The notes under the pieces: generated by a model
The model's input: only the letters and a program-made list of their open reading frames with translations
Told to the model about the DNA's origin: nothing
The model's database searches: none
Assembly (NCBI RefSeq): GCF_030272615.1
Contig: NC_081406.1
Coordinates: 215,197,497-215,261,496 of the forward strand
DNA from: Cryptomeria japonica
Taxonomy: Eukaryota > Streptophyta > Pinopsida > Cupressales > Cupressaceae
Length of the DNA stretch: 64,000 nt
Direction: 5' to 3'
Position numbers and translations under genes: made by a program
Part shown: one piece after another, positions 10,688-22,191 of the stretch
How positions within the stretch are numbered: position 1 is the first letter of the stretch
Layout of the letters: every line of letters starts with the position of its first letter

Positions 10688-12192
10688 GAAGTAATCAGAA
10701 ACAAAGCAAGATTAGTTTGTAAAGGTTATTTATAGAAAGAAGGAATTGACTTTAATGAGACCTTTGCACCAGTAGCTAGAATTGAGGTAGTTAGACTATT
10801 TCTTGCATTTGCAGCTCATAAGAACTATAAAGTTTATCAGATGGATGTAAAATGTGCATTTTTGAATGGAGATCTTGAAGAGGAAGTTTACATTGAACAT
10901 CCTGATGGATTTTCATTGATAGATGAAAAGGATATGGTTTGCAGGTTAAGGAAAGCTTTATATGGATTGAAGCAAGCTCCTAGAGCTTGGTATGCTAGAC
11001 TTGATAAATATCTTTTAAAGCTTGGATACACAAAAGGTAATGCTAACAACAATCTATATTACAAAGTTACGAATGATGACATTTTGGTTATTGAATTATT
11101 TGTTGATGATATCATTTTTGGAGGTGAAGAAGAGTTATGTAAAGACTTTGCTAACAAGATGTAGGAAGAGTTTGAAATGTCTATGATTGGAGAGATTAAA
11201 AAAAATTAGGTTTGTAGATTTCACAAACAGATAAAGGTATATTTGTATGTCAAACAAAATACTTGAAGGAAATTTTGAAGAAATTTGGTATGGAAAACTC
11301 CAAACCGGTAAGTACTCCTATGACTACAACAGATAAATTGACATTAAAAGATGATTCAACTCCTATTAATCTGACAAGGTACAAATCTATGATTGGAGTA
11401 TTACTATATTTGACACAAACCAGACCCGATATAATGAATGTAGTATGTATTGTTTATAGATTTCAAAGCAATCCTAAAGAAAATCATGAATCAATAGTTA
11501 AAAGGGTTTTTCAGTACCTACAAGGCACAACAAATCTTGGTTTATGGTATCCTAAGGATGACAATTTTGAGTTACATGCATATACAGATGCAAATTGGGC
11601 AGGAGATGTAGATGACAGAAAGAGTACCACTGGCGGTGCATTCTTTCTTGGCAGAAGAATAATTTCATGGATAAGCAAGAAGCAAACTTGTACATCATTA
11701 TCTACAGCAAAATTAGAATATATTGTAGAAGCAACTAATTGCACTCAGGTATTATGGATCAAGAAAATGTTGAAGGATATAAAGGTAAAATGCAAAGAAC
11801 TGATAATTATCTATTGTGATAACTTAGCAGCAATTGATATATCAAAGAATCTGATATTTCACTCTAAGACAAAGCATGTTTCTATTAAGTACAATTTTCT
11901 AAAAGAGAATGTTGACGCAAATGAATTGAGATTGGTTTATGTGAATACTAAAGAGAAAATTGAAGATATCTTTACAAAGCCTTTGCCTAAGGAAACATTT
12001 GAATATCTTAGAGAGCATCTTGGGGTAATTTCCCTATCAGCAAAGACTTGAATGATGAAGATTGACATCAAACAAGATAGGACTAACAAAAAAATCTTTT
12101 TTCTGGCTTTGATGAAGGATAACTACTGCTCAAGGGGAGTACTTAGCTATATGTTATGTTTTTTATTCTTAACTTCTTTGGCATTTGATGTC

Positions 12193-12205
12193 AAAGGGGG
12201 AGAGA
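12193..12205 (+). promoter_or_regulatory. Copia second, upstream polypurine tract
   Basis: AAAGGGGGAGAGA follows GATGTC about 140 bases after the RNase H stop and 180 bases before the LTR. The same GATGTCAAAGGGGGAG context lies behind the last ORF of elements A and B. Extra polypurine tracts are known in Sireviruses. Confidence 0.6.
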
Positions 12206-12372
12206 TATCTATGGAAAAACTTTGTACTTTGGGGAGAGATGTATTTTGGTTTTGGATTCTGTTTTGGCACAAAACTTTGTATTGATCTATTTTGGGAGAT
12301 TGTTGATTTATTGGTTTTTGTCATTATGTTTTTAGCACTTAGATGTTTTTCCATCTAGTGTTGCCATCAATG

Positions 12373-12386
12373 CCAAAGGAGGAGAT
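12373..12386 (+). promoter_or_regulatory. Copia polypurine tract
   Basis: CCAAAGGAGGAGAT directly before the 3' LTR, the expected start site of plus-strand DNA synthesis. Confidence 0.85.
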
Positions 12387-13526
12387 TGTTGGTATTATGG
12401 ATTTTGTCATGTGTTGCATTGGTTTTGTCATTGATGTCAACACTTATCCTTTTGGAGGTCTACATTGTTGATTTGGCACTATGGCTATATTGGTTTATTG
12501 TTGAACTGACACATTGTATGGATATTGGCTTATGCACAGTCACTAGTATATGCTTCACCGACAGGTTATATTGTTCACCGGATATGATGATGACTTGTTA
12601 TCATCTGGAGATCATTTGGTTATGTCGAAGACATGGATTGGATGTTTGGATTTGGTGTTTCTCTTATTGGTGTAATCGAGTTCACATATTTGCCTTTACA
12701 AGAAGATAGGTCTAGGTTATGGACCGATACATGATATCTATTCCAGATCAACACGACACATTTTGGAAATGATTTATTGATTGGATAATGTGTAAATGTA
12801 TTGAGCTGATATATTGTATCACATCAAGACTTATTTGCAATAGATTTAATTGTAATATATTTAGTGATCTGACCTTAACATTTGGTCTTAGTTATTTTAT
12901 AAATGATTGTAAGATATTATTGAAGATCATCATTATGTGTGTGGATGAATATTAAATATCAGTGGAGAGTGAAAATAAGCAGATCCTTGTGCGAATCATG
13001 CAGACATTATCTGAAGGTTGAAGGAAGGTTATGAAGGTGTTTTGGCACTCTTGGTTAGAGATTAAACTAATACTGAATCTAGCATTGTAGATGCTATTCT
13101 GAAGCAGTACATTGTTGTTGGATTTAGCCATCCAATTGTAGTCAGTAAGACTCCTATTTTGTGATTGAGCAGTGAGCTCTAGGCAGTTGGCCTTTCTGCA
13201 TGTGCAAACCCTATTTGTATACACTTACTATTTGCAATAGTATCATTTGATTGTGGGTAAGGTTTCCCACCATGGTTTTTCCCCTTACAAGGTTTCCATG
13301 TCAAAATATATGTATCATGTGTTATGGATGTTGTTTCTCTTTCTATTTCATGCATTAAGTTATACCGATATTGCTATAATAGTTAATCTATTTTACCGGC
13401 ATTATAGTTTTTTTTTACCGGCACTAAGTTTCAAATTGGATTAATTGGTTTTGAGTTGTAATTTATATATAACTAGTTGACAACTGATTTACCCCCACTC
13501 TCAGTTCTCCTTCCTGGTTCATAACA
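12387..13526 (+). repeat. Copia 3' LTR
   Basis: Starts TGTTGG and ends CATAACA. It keeps the canonical TG...CA ends that the 5' copy lost. Confidence 0.93.
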
Positions 13527-13531
13527 ATAAA
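13527..13531. repeat. Target-site duplication ATAAA, right copy, of copia element
   Basis: Matches 6489-6493. Confidence 0.85.
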
Positions 13532-13772
13532 AAGGATTTTCCTCCATATTTTCAAATCTATCACCAGATGAAGAACCATCCTCTCTATGAGGAAGCTTCT
13601 TATACCCCCCAAATGCCATATTTGATGTTGATTTCTTTTCTTTGTTTCTTCTTTTGGGACTCAACTGAACAAGGTTATCTTGTTCCTTGTGCAAAGACCT
13701 CCCCTGCATAAATCTTATTGACAAATTCCTAGGGGTTTCTCTTACTTTTTCAAAATACAAATTATTACTCAT
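13532..13772 (-). pseudogene. Gypsy-1 gag, N-terminal fragment
   Basis: Reads from an ATG at 13772 (MSNNLYFEKVRETPRNLS) for about 80 codons up to the copia insertion, ending in a Glu-Asn-rich segment (RFENMEENPFY). The same frame continues on the other side of the copia element at 6488, so this is the 5' end of gag. It is basic and Ser-rich, with no recognised domain. The start lies about 120 bases from the primer site, a normal gag leader length. Confidence 0.8.
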
Positions 13773-13892
13773 ATATTAAATGTAGAGCCACTACCTCCTA
13801 AGAGGAATAATACTTTTATTAATCTTCCAGGCTCCTTCCTCTAGCAGAGTTTAAAACAAAACCACTAGAAATTTTGAACACTTCTTATTACA

Positions 13893-13912
13893 ACTCCCCA
13901 GCAGAGTCACTA
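13893..13912 (-). promoter_or_regulatory. Gypsy-1 primer-binding site
   Basis: The minus strand reads TAGTGACTCTGCTGGGGAGT three bases after the LTR end. This resembles the TGGCGACTCTGCTGGGGA sites seen in Tat-like plant elements. The tRNA species is not assigned here. Confidence 0.65.
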
Positions 13913-13915
13913 ATC

Positions 13916-16044
13916 TGTTGGTTCCCAAAACCACAAATTGGGAATCAAAGGGACTTGCTAAATCCTTAACTGATCCAATCAGCCTTGGCCAATGAATAGG
14001 AATGGTCAAAGACCAAATTCCTCTGTGCTTTAAGCTCCACTAGACCTTAGGTGGGTATACCCCAATTTCCAAAGCATAAAGAGATTTCTTTATAGTGAAT
14101 TTAAATTATTGAATCTAGCTGTTTATAGGAATGGCGAACAATTTCCTACAACTATGCTTTATGATATGCTTTTAACTTGTCTTAATCTGAAAAATTTGAG
14201 TATAATTGAATATGAATAAAAGTTATAACAGAATGTTGTTGGAAAGAGTAATTATGAAAGAACAAGACAAGTAAAAACTAGTAATGTATTTCTCTGGTGA
14301 GGACCTTGTGTACACTTGATTTATTCACAAGAAACCAATAGCAGACCAGTGCCTTATTTGACAATTTACATGTTACTTAATGGACATATATTAGTAATCT
14401 TTGGAGACAGGGTGAAGAAGCAAGACTATCATTGCAATGAATTCAATGTATGCTATAAGAACAACAAAAACAATTTGTTATCTTTGTAACAACAGGTGAT
14501 AAAATACTATAACTAACCTTATTCAGATTTATCCAAAAGATTTTAAATCATTAACATCATATAACAAGAAATGATCTGAAGATGAAAACAACAAATCTTG
14601 TATATTACTTTCTTAGAACAATGGGTGTACAAAAACTGCAGACTCACAGGTACTTCATGACACACTTGCTTGCACAAAATGGATCTTCATTTCTACAGAG
14701 CTTATTTTACATAACACAACTCATTCCAACAGACCATCTAAAAGATAATAATTTTCTTTTCCTCCTTTCCTAGAATACAAAATGACTCTCTATATATATG
14801 ACTCAAAAGAGATGAAAGAAAGGACACACCCTTTCATTAATACAAACTAAAACTAACATAATCCTAACTATTCCTTTGGGGCATTATGCCCATCGGGTAT
14901 CGGCATAACTCCAAAGATGTTACTCTGATGGTTTTAGATATCCCGATGAGTCATCCTTCATGGTCTACATCTAGCTTGCTACATTGGGTCACTTTATCAA
15001 GCATCAGGACAACTTATTTTATGTTTCTCTGATGAGCCGATGCCATCACCTTCACACTTATGTGTCCTTTTATTCCTCCGGTCTATCGATATATATTTCC
15101 CCAATGAGATCTCCTCATTCACACCTATCTTGGTTTTTTTTTATCAAGTATCGGCATAGCAAAAATGTCCCCTTCCGATGAGGTGATGATATCCCGATGA
15201 CTTGGTCTTCAATTGACATAAGTCATCCCAATTAAGTCTCCTTCTTTGTGCCCGACTTGTCCTTCTCATCATGTATTGGTGTAACCTAAAATACCTTTCA
15301 CCAATGGTTTAAGTTATCCTGATGACTTAGTATTTTCCACCTTTTGGTATTGCCTTATTGGAGTAAGTCATGTCGAAGACACCACCTTTGCTACCTAGCC
15401 CATTGGGTATCAGGGTATATTATGAAATGACATTTTCCAATGACTTGATGACATTGCCAACCTCTACTTCGCATTTTCTTTCATCAATGTAAGTTATCCC
15501 TATTTACCTCATTGGCTATCAACAGAACAATATATCATACCCTCGATAGTGAATGTTACACCGATGAAACCCTCCATCTGCACCTTCTTTTGGTTCTCCT
15601 TCGGAATGGTCGGTCTATGTTATGCCGATAGGTTCTTTCATTATTTCGGCTAGTTGATCTTATTGGGGTGACTTACGCTGATAGCTCAGATTTGATAATT
15701 GTGTTGAATAAGCTTCTCTTCATATATTATTTACACTTGCAACCCTCCATAGAAACTTCATACATACTAATAGATGGCAAAGTCTATCACATAGTCCCAA
15801 AGAATGTCTTTATAAGGATCCAATATGATGAAACTTCCTCATGTAGTCCCTACTCAGTTCCAACCCTTAGCATGTCCCAACGGTACTTGTTCAATTTTGA
15901 AAATAGGTCACAATAGGATCCTTCTAATATTGCAACATACTTCTTGCATATTCAATCTAGCAGTAAATTCTCTTATGATGAGAATGTACATATAAAAACA
16001 TCAAATAATTAGCACAAAATATTTTGCAAAAATATGTGCTAACA
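13916..16044 (-). repeat. Gypsy-1 5' LTR (2,129 bp)
   Basis: TGTTGGTTCCC on the left and GTGCTAACA on the right. The right end matches window bases 1-51. It holds a series of degenerate repeats (about 14890-15530) built on CATCGGGTATCGG and TATCCCGATGA. Short ORFs inside it are not genes. Confidence 0.88.
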
Positions 16045-16131
16045 TGGTGTATGCCTATTTTAATAAGGATAAAATTGATCTTTCTAGTATAACACTGTTT
16101 CACCCCCCTTCTAAGTGTTATTGGTTTCCAA
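16045..16131 (+). repeat. Fragment of a plus-oriented copia-type LTR end
   Basis: Reads GTTTCACCCCCCTTCTAAGTG and ends TTTCCAACA, the layout of the 3' end of the copia-family LTRs here. It points opposite to element A, which starts right after it, so it is probably the remnant of another element into which gypsy-1 inserted. Confidence 0.5.
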
Positions 16132-16156
16132 CACTATATACATTTTTCACTTGATT

Positions 16157-16168
16157 CCTCCCCCTTTT
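16157..16168 (-). promoter_or_regulatory. Element A polypurine tract behind ORF2
   Basis: The minus strand reads AAAAGGGGGAGGA after CATTGATGT, the same context as in the copia element and in B. Confidence 0.55.
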
Positions 16169-16230
16169 ACATCAATGACAAAGTGAGGTGCCCACAAAGA
16201 ATTATGTATAGTTATAAACATAGGCAAGTT

Positions 16231-19200
16231 CTATACAAATTTTACAATGTCTGGATACATATTCTTCATAAATAAAGAGTACGTATCCCAACCTTGCTTG
16301 AGTGAGTCAAGAATGGAGATGAATCCATTCAAGAGACTGGCATAATATTCAATTTCTTCTAATGTTTTGGGATCCTCCTTCTGCATGTTAGAAATACACT
16401 CAGTCTTATGAAACAATAAATTATCCAACCAAGGACTAATGAAATTACGAAGCTCATTTGCTCTCTTTATTATGTTATACCTATCCTTCTCCAATTTCAA
16501 AATTTGATCCATAACTACCAAAATTGGGCCATCCAAAGAACTTGTGAGATTGGTTGTCAGGTTGTAAGAATTAGAAATCTGAAGTAAATTGTTCTTACAA
16601 TCTGATAGTTTCTTGTCTATGGATGCTATGAGCTTATCATAATCTAGACAAGTCTTATATACACTACCTCCCAGCAACAATGCTACATTAATATATTGCA
16701 AGAAATTTTGGATTTTACCCTTGTCAAACTCAATCATCTGCAAAAATGTCTTCTTTGGGGCCTCAACAAATTTGTCTTTAGCCTCTATCAATGAAATTTT
16801 TAATAAAGAATCATAGTCCTGGGGAATAAAATTAATAATTTCTTCCAATTTACTAGATGATCTTACACTCTCATGTGCTTGGAATTCTCATACCATCCAG
16901 TTCAAAACTTCAAAACTATGTTTAATTAATTTCCTATCTTTTGACCCTTCCTGAGCCAACTCCTGGGCTGCATGTGCTTGAAGTGTTGATGCTGCCAAAA
17001 TTTTCTTAGCCAGTGACATTCTGTGGTAGGGTTTGTCAAATCTTATAGAAAATTGTGACAAGATCCTTTTGGCTATAGCTTAAGTTTCAATTGCCAAGCC
17101 AAAAGATATTTCTTCCATAGTTTCCTTATGCTTGTCTATCGGAGAGATAACCTTAGAATTTTTAACTCTTGTACACTGATGGCTTCACCACTTTGTGCCC
17201 TATTCAAATCTTGTACATCCTTTGCACCCTTATTACCTATATCCTTATCCACATGTACCGTTGTGTCCTCTGCATTCTATACATTATCTACTGGTAAATC
17301 CTCTGTTGAAAAATTTAACTCACTAACCAGTACAATGGTTGTCAACGGAGTGCTAGCCGGTTGCTCAATATTAACACTTGGTTGTTCTACCAATTGCTGA
17401 GCTTTTGGAAACTAAATAGTCTGAGACTGTACAAAACTGGGACTTAGCTCATAACCCAAACTCAAAATAATCCTTACCAAAATATCTATAGTTTCCTTCT
17501 GAATCTCCTCAAACCTTTCCAACATTAGGTTGTTTATTCTATTCTTAGGATTGAATTCAGATGAGCCAATTTTATTAATCAAATCAGCCATCTCCGAAGG
17601 ATTTATTGTGGGACAAAGATTAACTAATCTTGTCTCTTTTATCTATCGGTCCAGAGTCTGGGCATGTTATTTTATGGCCTCCAACTTATCATACAACTAT
17701 TTAGGCAAAATTTCCTCAAGTTCAATTAATGCTCTACTAAAAGAATCAAGATCTAAAACAATTGCTTCCTCAATTTGCCTTTTGTCCTTCTCCTCAAATC
17801 CATCAAAAAATAAAGAAATATTATCTAAGTTACCATCATTATAAATAATTTGATCAATTAGATCCTGAGCATCCATTTTCTTCTTACCGGTTCTCCTCTT
17901 GGCTTCCGGTTTGAGCTTCTCTTCTGACTTAGGTTTTCGCTTATGTGCAATTGTGATTTTGGGTTTTCAAGGAGTCTCCTTAATAGGTTCTTTCTTTTTC
18001 TCCTCCTACTTTTCCTTCACTACTCCTCTCTTCTTTAGAATTTCCTTTATGCCCTCATCTAATTCTTTTTCCTCAAAAGAAACAATCATGTATTTCTGGG
18101 TAGCCTTATTCCTTTTATTTGTAGTCTTGGTGGATGATTCTTCTAGTTTCTTGTAAGTCTCTATAGTTATCAGAACCACATTAGGAGTAGCCTCACCTAC
18201 CTTACGGGCTTCCCTTTTCTCTTTCCTCTGGGATTCAAGAATTTTGACTTTCTATTCAACTTTGGCCCTATCATGACCTTCACCTATAAGTGATTCAGCT
18301 GCAACCTTAGTCATTTTCTTCCTGACGGCTGCTGCAACCTTCTCTTGGTGAACCTTAAGCCCTTTTTATTGAGTTGTGCCAAATTTTTCTTCTTTTCATC
18401 TACTGGTGCCTATAGTAAGTGCTATGCATAGGCATCTAGTGTGGCCTCGTCCACCTCATAACCCATAGGCATGATACATATAATCCTAGGTTGTACAAAT
18501 TCCATCACGCACTCATCTTTGTTAACCATAAAACATATTGTATCATTATAGTTTCTTACTATAGACTTGGAAATCCTAGATCTTTTTTTCATTTCTTCTT
18601 GCAAAGTCTTAAAAAAGCCCATAAATTAACCTTACTTAACTTGTCTCCTTGGCTATCCAAAATTTGACCTATTTGAGATGCTAGTGGGTAGTCAAAAGCC
18701 CATTGAATCTTTCCAAAACCGAGAACAGTTCCCAAAAAGTAAAAGACCAGATAGATAACAAAATAGCCATACCAGAAGGTATTCTTCTTATCTTGCTTAA
18801 TTTTTTGGAGGTTTGTCATGAGTTCTTTCAATATTATATTGTGAAGATCGTAGTGTGCATCCTCCTTAATCATTTGAAAAGCAACCAAAATATTATTTCC
18901 AGAGACAAAGTTCAATCAATTAGATTGATAGACCTTGTAACCAATAATCATCACAACAAACTTGACATCAATATCCCTTGCATCATAAACCCTCATTGAT
19001 CATCCATCAAAAGTAGCACCGATGAGTTTATTCAATTCAATGTTAGAAAGCTTGCACCTAGGGTTGGGCACACCTCCAACCTTGTGTAAATAGGTGACAT
19101 TCTTAATAACTTCCTCTGTAATCTTGTACGACCAGTCCAACCAGATAAACTCTCCATGAATGTAACTCAAAACCTATCGCACCCATTTCTCCTCATCAAA

Positions 19201-19507
19201 AGGGAAAATCCATAAACTATGTGAAACCCTTCCTTTGCAAGTGTGCAAATTCTTGTTTCAGTTGATTGTCGGTGATTAAGTTTTCTATGAAAATGCAGGA
19301 CAAGTCATATCCTTTGAGCTCCTCAATATTTTAGTTGATGTATGGCCTAATATCTTTAGTGTGAAGAATACCATGAAAAACACTCAAAAATGCTCCTAAA
19401 GATTCATCCATTAGTGACTTGAAAGGATACTTCTTGAAAATAGGATGGGGGCAGTTCTTGATTTCCGCTACCAAAGGAGTGTTTACATTAGATGATGAAG
19501 AAGCCAT
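16231..19507 (-). pseudogene. Element A ORF2, uncharacterised (broken)
   Basis: Starts with MASSSS at 19507, as ORF2 of element B does (MASSSAPEF). The order of conserved blocks is: an N-terminal NIEEL block; a block reading GEFIWLDWSYKITEEVI; VKFVVMIIGYK; a helical segment ILKELMTNLQKIKQDKKNTF near 18790-18850; the block MKKRSRISKSIVRNYND, then PMGYEVD near 18450; a long charged, mainly non-conserved middle; and a helical C-terminal part at 16231-16848 (LIASIDKKLSDCKNNLL and LEKDRYNIIKRANEL) ending DIVKFV. Element C carries the same block order. I recognise no known enzyme or structural family. Stops and frame changes are frequent between 16850 and 18420. Confidence 0.72.
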
Positions 19508-19919
19508 GATAACCAGATACTAAAAATAGGGTTTTTGTAAATGAAAGTTACCTCAAGACATTGTTAGGAGGTGAAAGTGCTTTTTGAAAGAAAGTGCTTG
19601 CACAAATTGCCTTGGACTATGAATTGCTCTGGAAATCGCTCAATTGCTGCGTGAAGAAAATAACTTTACTTTTCCCTTTTGTCACTGTCAACCCTAATTT
19701 TTTAATATCATAAATGTTGTCGAGAAGAATTATCAGGTCGCATAGTCTGCAAGTAGATTCTGGTAAATAACTCAAATTCTTGAGTACCCATACACAATCA
19801 GAATTATCTGACTACAAATCCAATCTAAGGTATTCGCGTGATCTTCAATGATTTCACTACCACTAAGACAAGGTGCCTTTGTTAGCGGTTGTGTCTGCTA
19901 CCAGTGTAGGACCTGATGA

Positions 19920-20990
19920 CTCTACTTGGTGTTTTCTTGTTGTGTATCTAATCTCCTTACTCATCTTTTCTCATGTTGTTTTCTGATGTCTTCCACTTTT
20001 GCCCTTCCCTTCTCATCTACAATATTTAGCCATATGTCCAACTTTGTTTCATGCATAACAGACAATATTGTTCTTCTGAATTGCTTTGTTAAACCCTTGA
20101 TTTCCTTGATTTCCTTTTGATCTGCATTGGTTAGCGATATGTTGAAATTCACTACATACATAACATCTTACATTTCCAAGACCGGTGAATGATGTATTGT
20201 TTTGATTATTCCTATTTATGCACTGACTATCCATATGACCATATTTATTGCAAACAAAGCATGTACCATTGAATTTGTGAGTATTAGGTTGCCTTACCAG
20301 TGATTTCTAGTTCTGGTTGTTGGTATGATTTTGTTGTCCGGATGATTGATCTATTAGTGCAGTACTAGAGCTTTCTCCTTCTTCATAACCTAGACCTCTC
20401 TTGTCATTAGCATCTCTCTAATTCTTCAGTAGTTCATTAAGTTTAGTAGATCTATCCTTGAAATTTTCCTTGTACTCATTTGCAGTGACCAAGTCATCTC
20501 TCATGATTATAATTTGTCTCTCAAGTTCCTATTCATTGTTTCAGGACTGGGTCAACTCAAGTTTCAACATATCATGAACTCATGCATTCATCAGATCTCT
20601 CCTTCAATTCTTGAGCTAGATTTTATTCATTTTTCATTCTCTCCTCAATATCCTTACACATCCTCATGGTTAGGGCTTGCATTTAATTCTTCAAGGTAGT
20701 GTTCTCCTAAGTGAGTTTCTGACATTGATTGTTCATAGCATTTTCCTCATCATTATTCTGATTTTGCAATTGATCACACAGTTCCTTCCTCTTAGCCTTC
20801 ACAACTAAAAGATTTCCTTGCAATGAAATGACATGTTCTTTGGTTTTCTTTAGTTCATTTTTTAGTTTACAATTCTCCATCTGCTCATTATCAAGATCCT
20901 CAAGAGCAATTCAAAGTTGATGTTGCAGACCAGTATCAATTGATTCCAAATTCTGGATCTTCCTCAAATGGTTAGATTTCTTTTGAGGAA
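19920..20990 (-). pseudogene. Element A ORF1, gag-like coiled coil with zinc knuckles (broken)
   Basis: The upstream part (20420-20990) reads as long charged helices with many Glu, Lys and Leu, consistent with a coiled coil. Downstream lie CCHC knuckles: CFVCNKYGHMDSQC, CYVCSEFQHIANQC and a third, NKVGHMAKYC, whose second Cys codon is TGA. The layout matches ORF1 of elements B and C. It is likely the nucleic-acid-binding particle protein of the element. It lacks the UBN2 gag domain seen in the autonomous copia. Stops interrupt it in several places. Confidence 0.72.
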
Positions 20991-20994
20991 CCAA

Positions 20995-21006
20995 GATTTG
21001 ATACCA
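20995..21006 (-). promoter_or_regulatory. Element A primer-binding site
   Basis: The minus strand reads TGGTATCAAATC, two bases after the LTR. Two changes from TGGTATCAGAGC. Confidence 0.7.
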
Positions 21007-21008
21007 AT

Positions 21009-21735
21009 TGTTGGAATCCAAAAACATTGAGAGGGGGGTGAATTAGTGTTCTAATGGTAATGATAATTTTGAACTTATTTCTTATTAACCGGTTAGCAAA
21101 ATAAAATTAAAGTGCATACACTAAATAACACATAAAGAGGCAACACCATAACACCAATATTTATACGTGGAAAACCCTATAAAGGGAAAAACCATGATGT
21201 GGCTGATACCTTGACATAGAAAAGAAAGGGAAATCCAATGAAGGACAACCCAACCTTGCAGCTTGACACATAAACCATGTAAAACTTACCGGTAACCGGT
21301 AGCACAATGCCAGAAATAACAGAAAGAACAACCAGTAGCAACACATAACACATAACCGGTAAACAATGTGAAAGAATCTTATTACAATCTGAAGGATTAC
21401 ACACACCACAAGATAGATCACAGTCCAAGATACAAATAATGCTTACAATATAATTACAAGATCTATAGATCATCCACATATCATATCAGCTTCCTGGAAC
21501 CGTATGTTGATTCTACCCTAATCCAGACTTCAGCCTTCCGGCTTCATTCCAACCGGATCAGAATCTTGTCGGATCTACATGTTCACATGATATCAAAGAA
21601 ATTTCTTCTATCTTCTCCTTTCTATCTCTAAAATGATTCACTAGCTTTCATATATACCATCCACAAATAATTACAACTCAATCAAGTCGGCCCAAAGACC
21701 AACTGGTTCATGAAACGTGCAATGGTAATTATTGT
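21009..21735 (-). repeat. Element A 5' LTR, recognisable part
   Basis: Starts TGTTGGAATCC in plus coordinates. The first 200 bases are close to 62322-62530 (solo LTR) and 21211-21735 matches 60956-61466 (element X). On the minus strand a TATA-like GGTATATATGAAAGC lies near 21640-21660. Beyond 21735 similarity to other copies stops. Confidence 0.75.
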
Positions 21736-22191
21736 TCTCCATTTTGAAAACTTATGTTTCTTCTCTTTAAAAGAGAAAATTACTACCTCTATGTTGCAAT
21801 GGAAGAGAATAACAAAAGTTTGAAATAAAGACAACAATATGAGGTTCCAAAATTAGGAAACCTCCTACACTTTAAGCTTACAAAATCTTGGACAGGTGAA
21901 CCCTTTTAAGGACTATTTTCTCACAAAAATAGTAAATGGTTTGCATAAAACCAGTGTAAGTTCCTGCAAACTCTCCTTACTGGCTAGTACAAAGAGGATC
22001 ACAAAATGCAACAAAAAAAACCAAATAAACCAGTGCCTTATCCAAGCAACAAAGTCATCTACAACAAACTGCAACCTGACAAGAGAAAATAGTACACAAA
22101 TCACAAGTTCTTGATCTATCAACTCTGAATATGTCTGACATACACAGGGTCCTAATTTGCATCAAACCTCATCATCCAATCCACACCAAGA
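21736..22191. other. Outer part of element A LTR or flank; nothing recognised
   Basis: AT-rich, no convincing ORF. It either belongs to a divergent U3 of element A or is its flank. It ends in CAAGA, the target duplication of element B. Confidence 0.4.
22187..22191. repeat. Target-site duplication CAAGA, left copy, of element B
   Basis: CAAGA precedes the LTR and recurs at 28276-28280. Confidence 0.92.

Larger units (their letters stand above)
10141..12051 (+). pseudogene. Copia reverse transcriptase and RNase H, interrupted by a TRIM
   Basis: RT begins with EACQDEHWIKEMEEELEQI and NTWTLVPHPKDKNVIGTKWV. It is then interrupted at 10346-10687 by a mini-retrotransposon plus 5 duplicated bases, and resumes with [30 protein letters not shown] and [12 protein letters not shown] follow, and the catalytic box is LFVDDI (intact) near 11100. 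RNase H has YTDANWAGDVDDRKSTTGG. LSTAKLEY carries Lys where LSTAEAEY has Glu, then YCDNLAAI and HSKTKHVSIKYNFL. The frame ends at 12051. Besides the insertion there are stops near 10732, 11162 and 11208. Confidence 0.93.
6494..13526 (+). mobile_element. Complete Ty1/copia retrotransposon nested in gypsy-1 gag
   Basis: A 7,033-bp element with LTRs of 1,139 and 1,140 bp and target duplication ATAAA. The initiator-Met primer site follows the left LTR and a purine tract precedes the right LTR. Gene order is gag, protease, integrase, RT, RNase H, which is diagnostic for copia. The LTRs differ by roughly 7-8% in the first 400 bp, counted by eye. The left LTR begins TT instead of TG. Coding regions have several stops plus a 342-bp insertion. 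The LTR core and the leader after the primer site resemble those of the pol-less elements A and B to its right. Confidence 0.93.
1..16044 (-). mobile_element. Gypsy-1: Tat-like Ty3/gypsy retrotransposon, left end outside window
   Basis: Minus-strand element read from right to left: 5' LTR, PBS, gag, protease, archaeal-type RNase H, reverse transcriptase, RT-linked RNase H, integrase, 3' LTR. The 3' LTR is represented only by its last 51 bases, which match bases about 15994-16044. Removing the copia insertion and its target duplication leaves an internal region of about 6.8 kb. With two 2,129-bp LTRs the whole element would be about 11 kb. Every coding domain carries stops or frameshifts, so it is not autonomous now. 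The dual RNase H suggests the Tat group, but the order of the domains is unusual. The right target duplication would be TGGTG (16045-16049). Its partner is outside the window. Confidence 0.9.
16132..21735 (-). mobile_element. Element A: pol-less copia-type LTR retrotransposon (ORF1 + ORF2)
   Basis: Minus-strand element with a 5' LTR beginning at 21009, a decayed initiator-Met primer site, a coiled-coil/zinc-knuckle ORF1 and a long ORF2. No protease, RT, RNase H or integrase is found in any frame. The 3' end stops shortly after the first purine tract (16157-16168) and abuts an unrelated LTR fragment, so the 3' LTR is missing. The far end of the 5' LTR is uncertain. The part 21211-21735 is shared with 60956-61466, but the outer part diverges, and element B is inserted at 22191. 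Confidence 0.75.

Noticed and set aside
12052-12285. 77-codon frame behind the copia RNase H
   Set aside because: Spans the upstream polypurine tract and 3' UTR. No counterpart in other elements, hence a chance frame.
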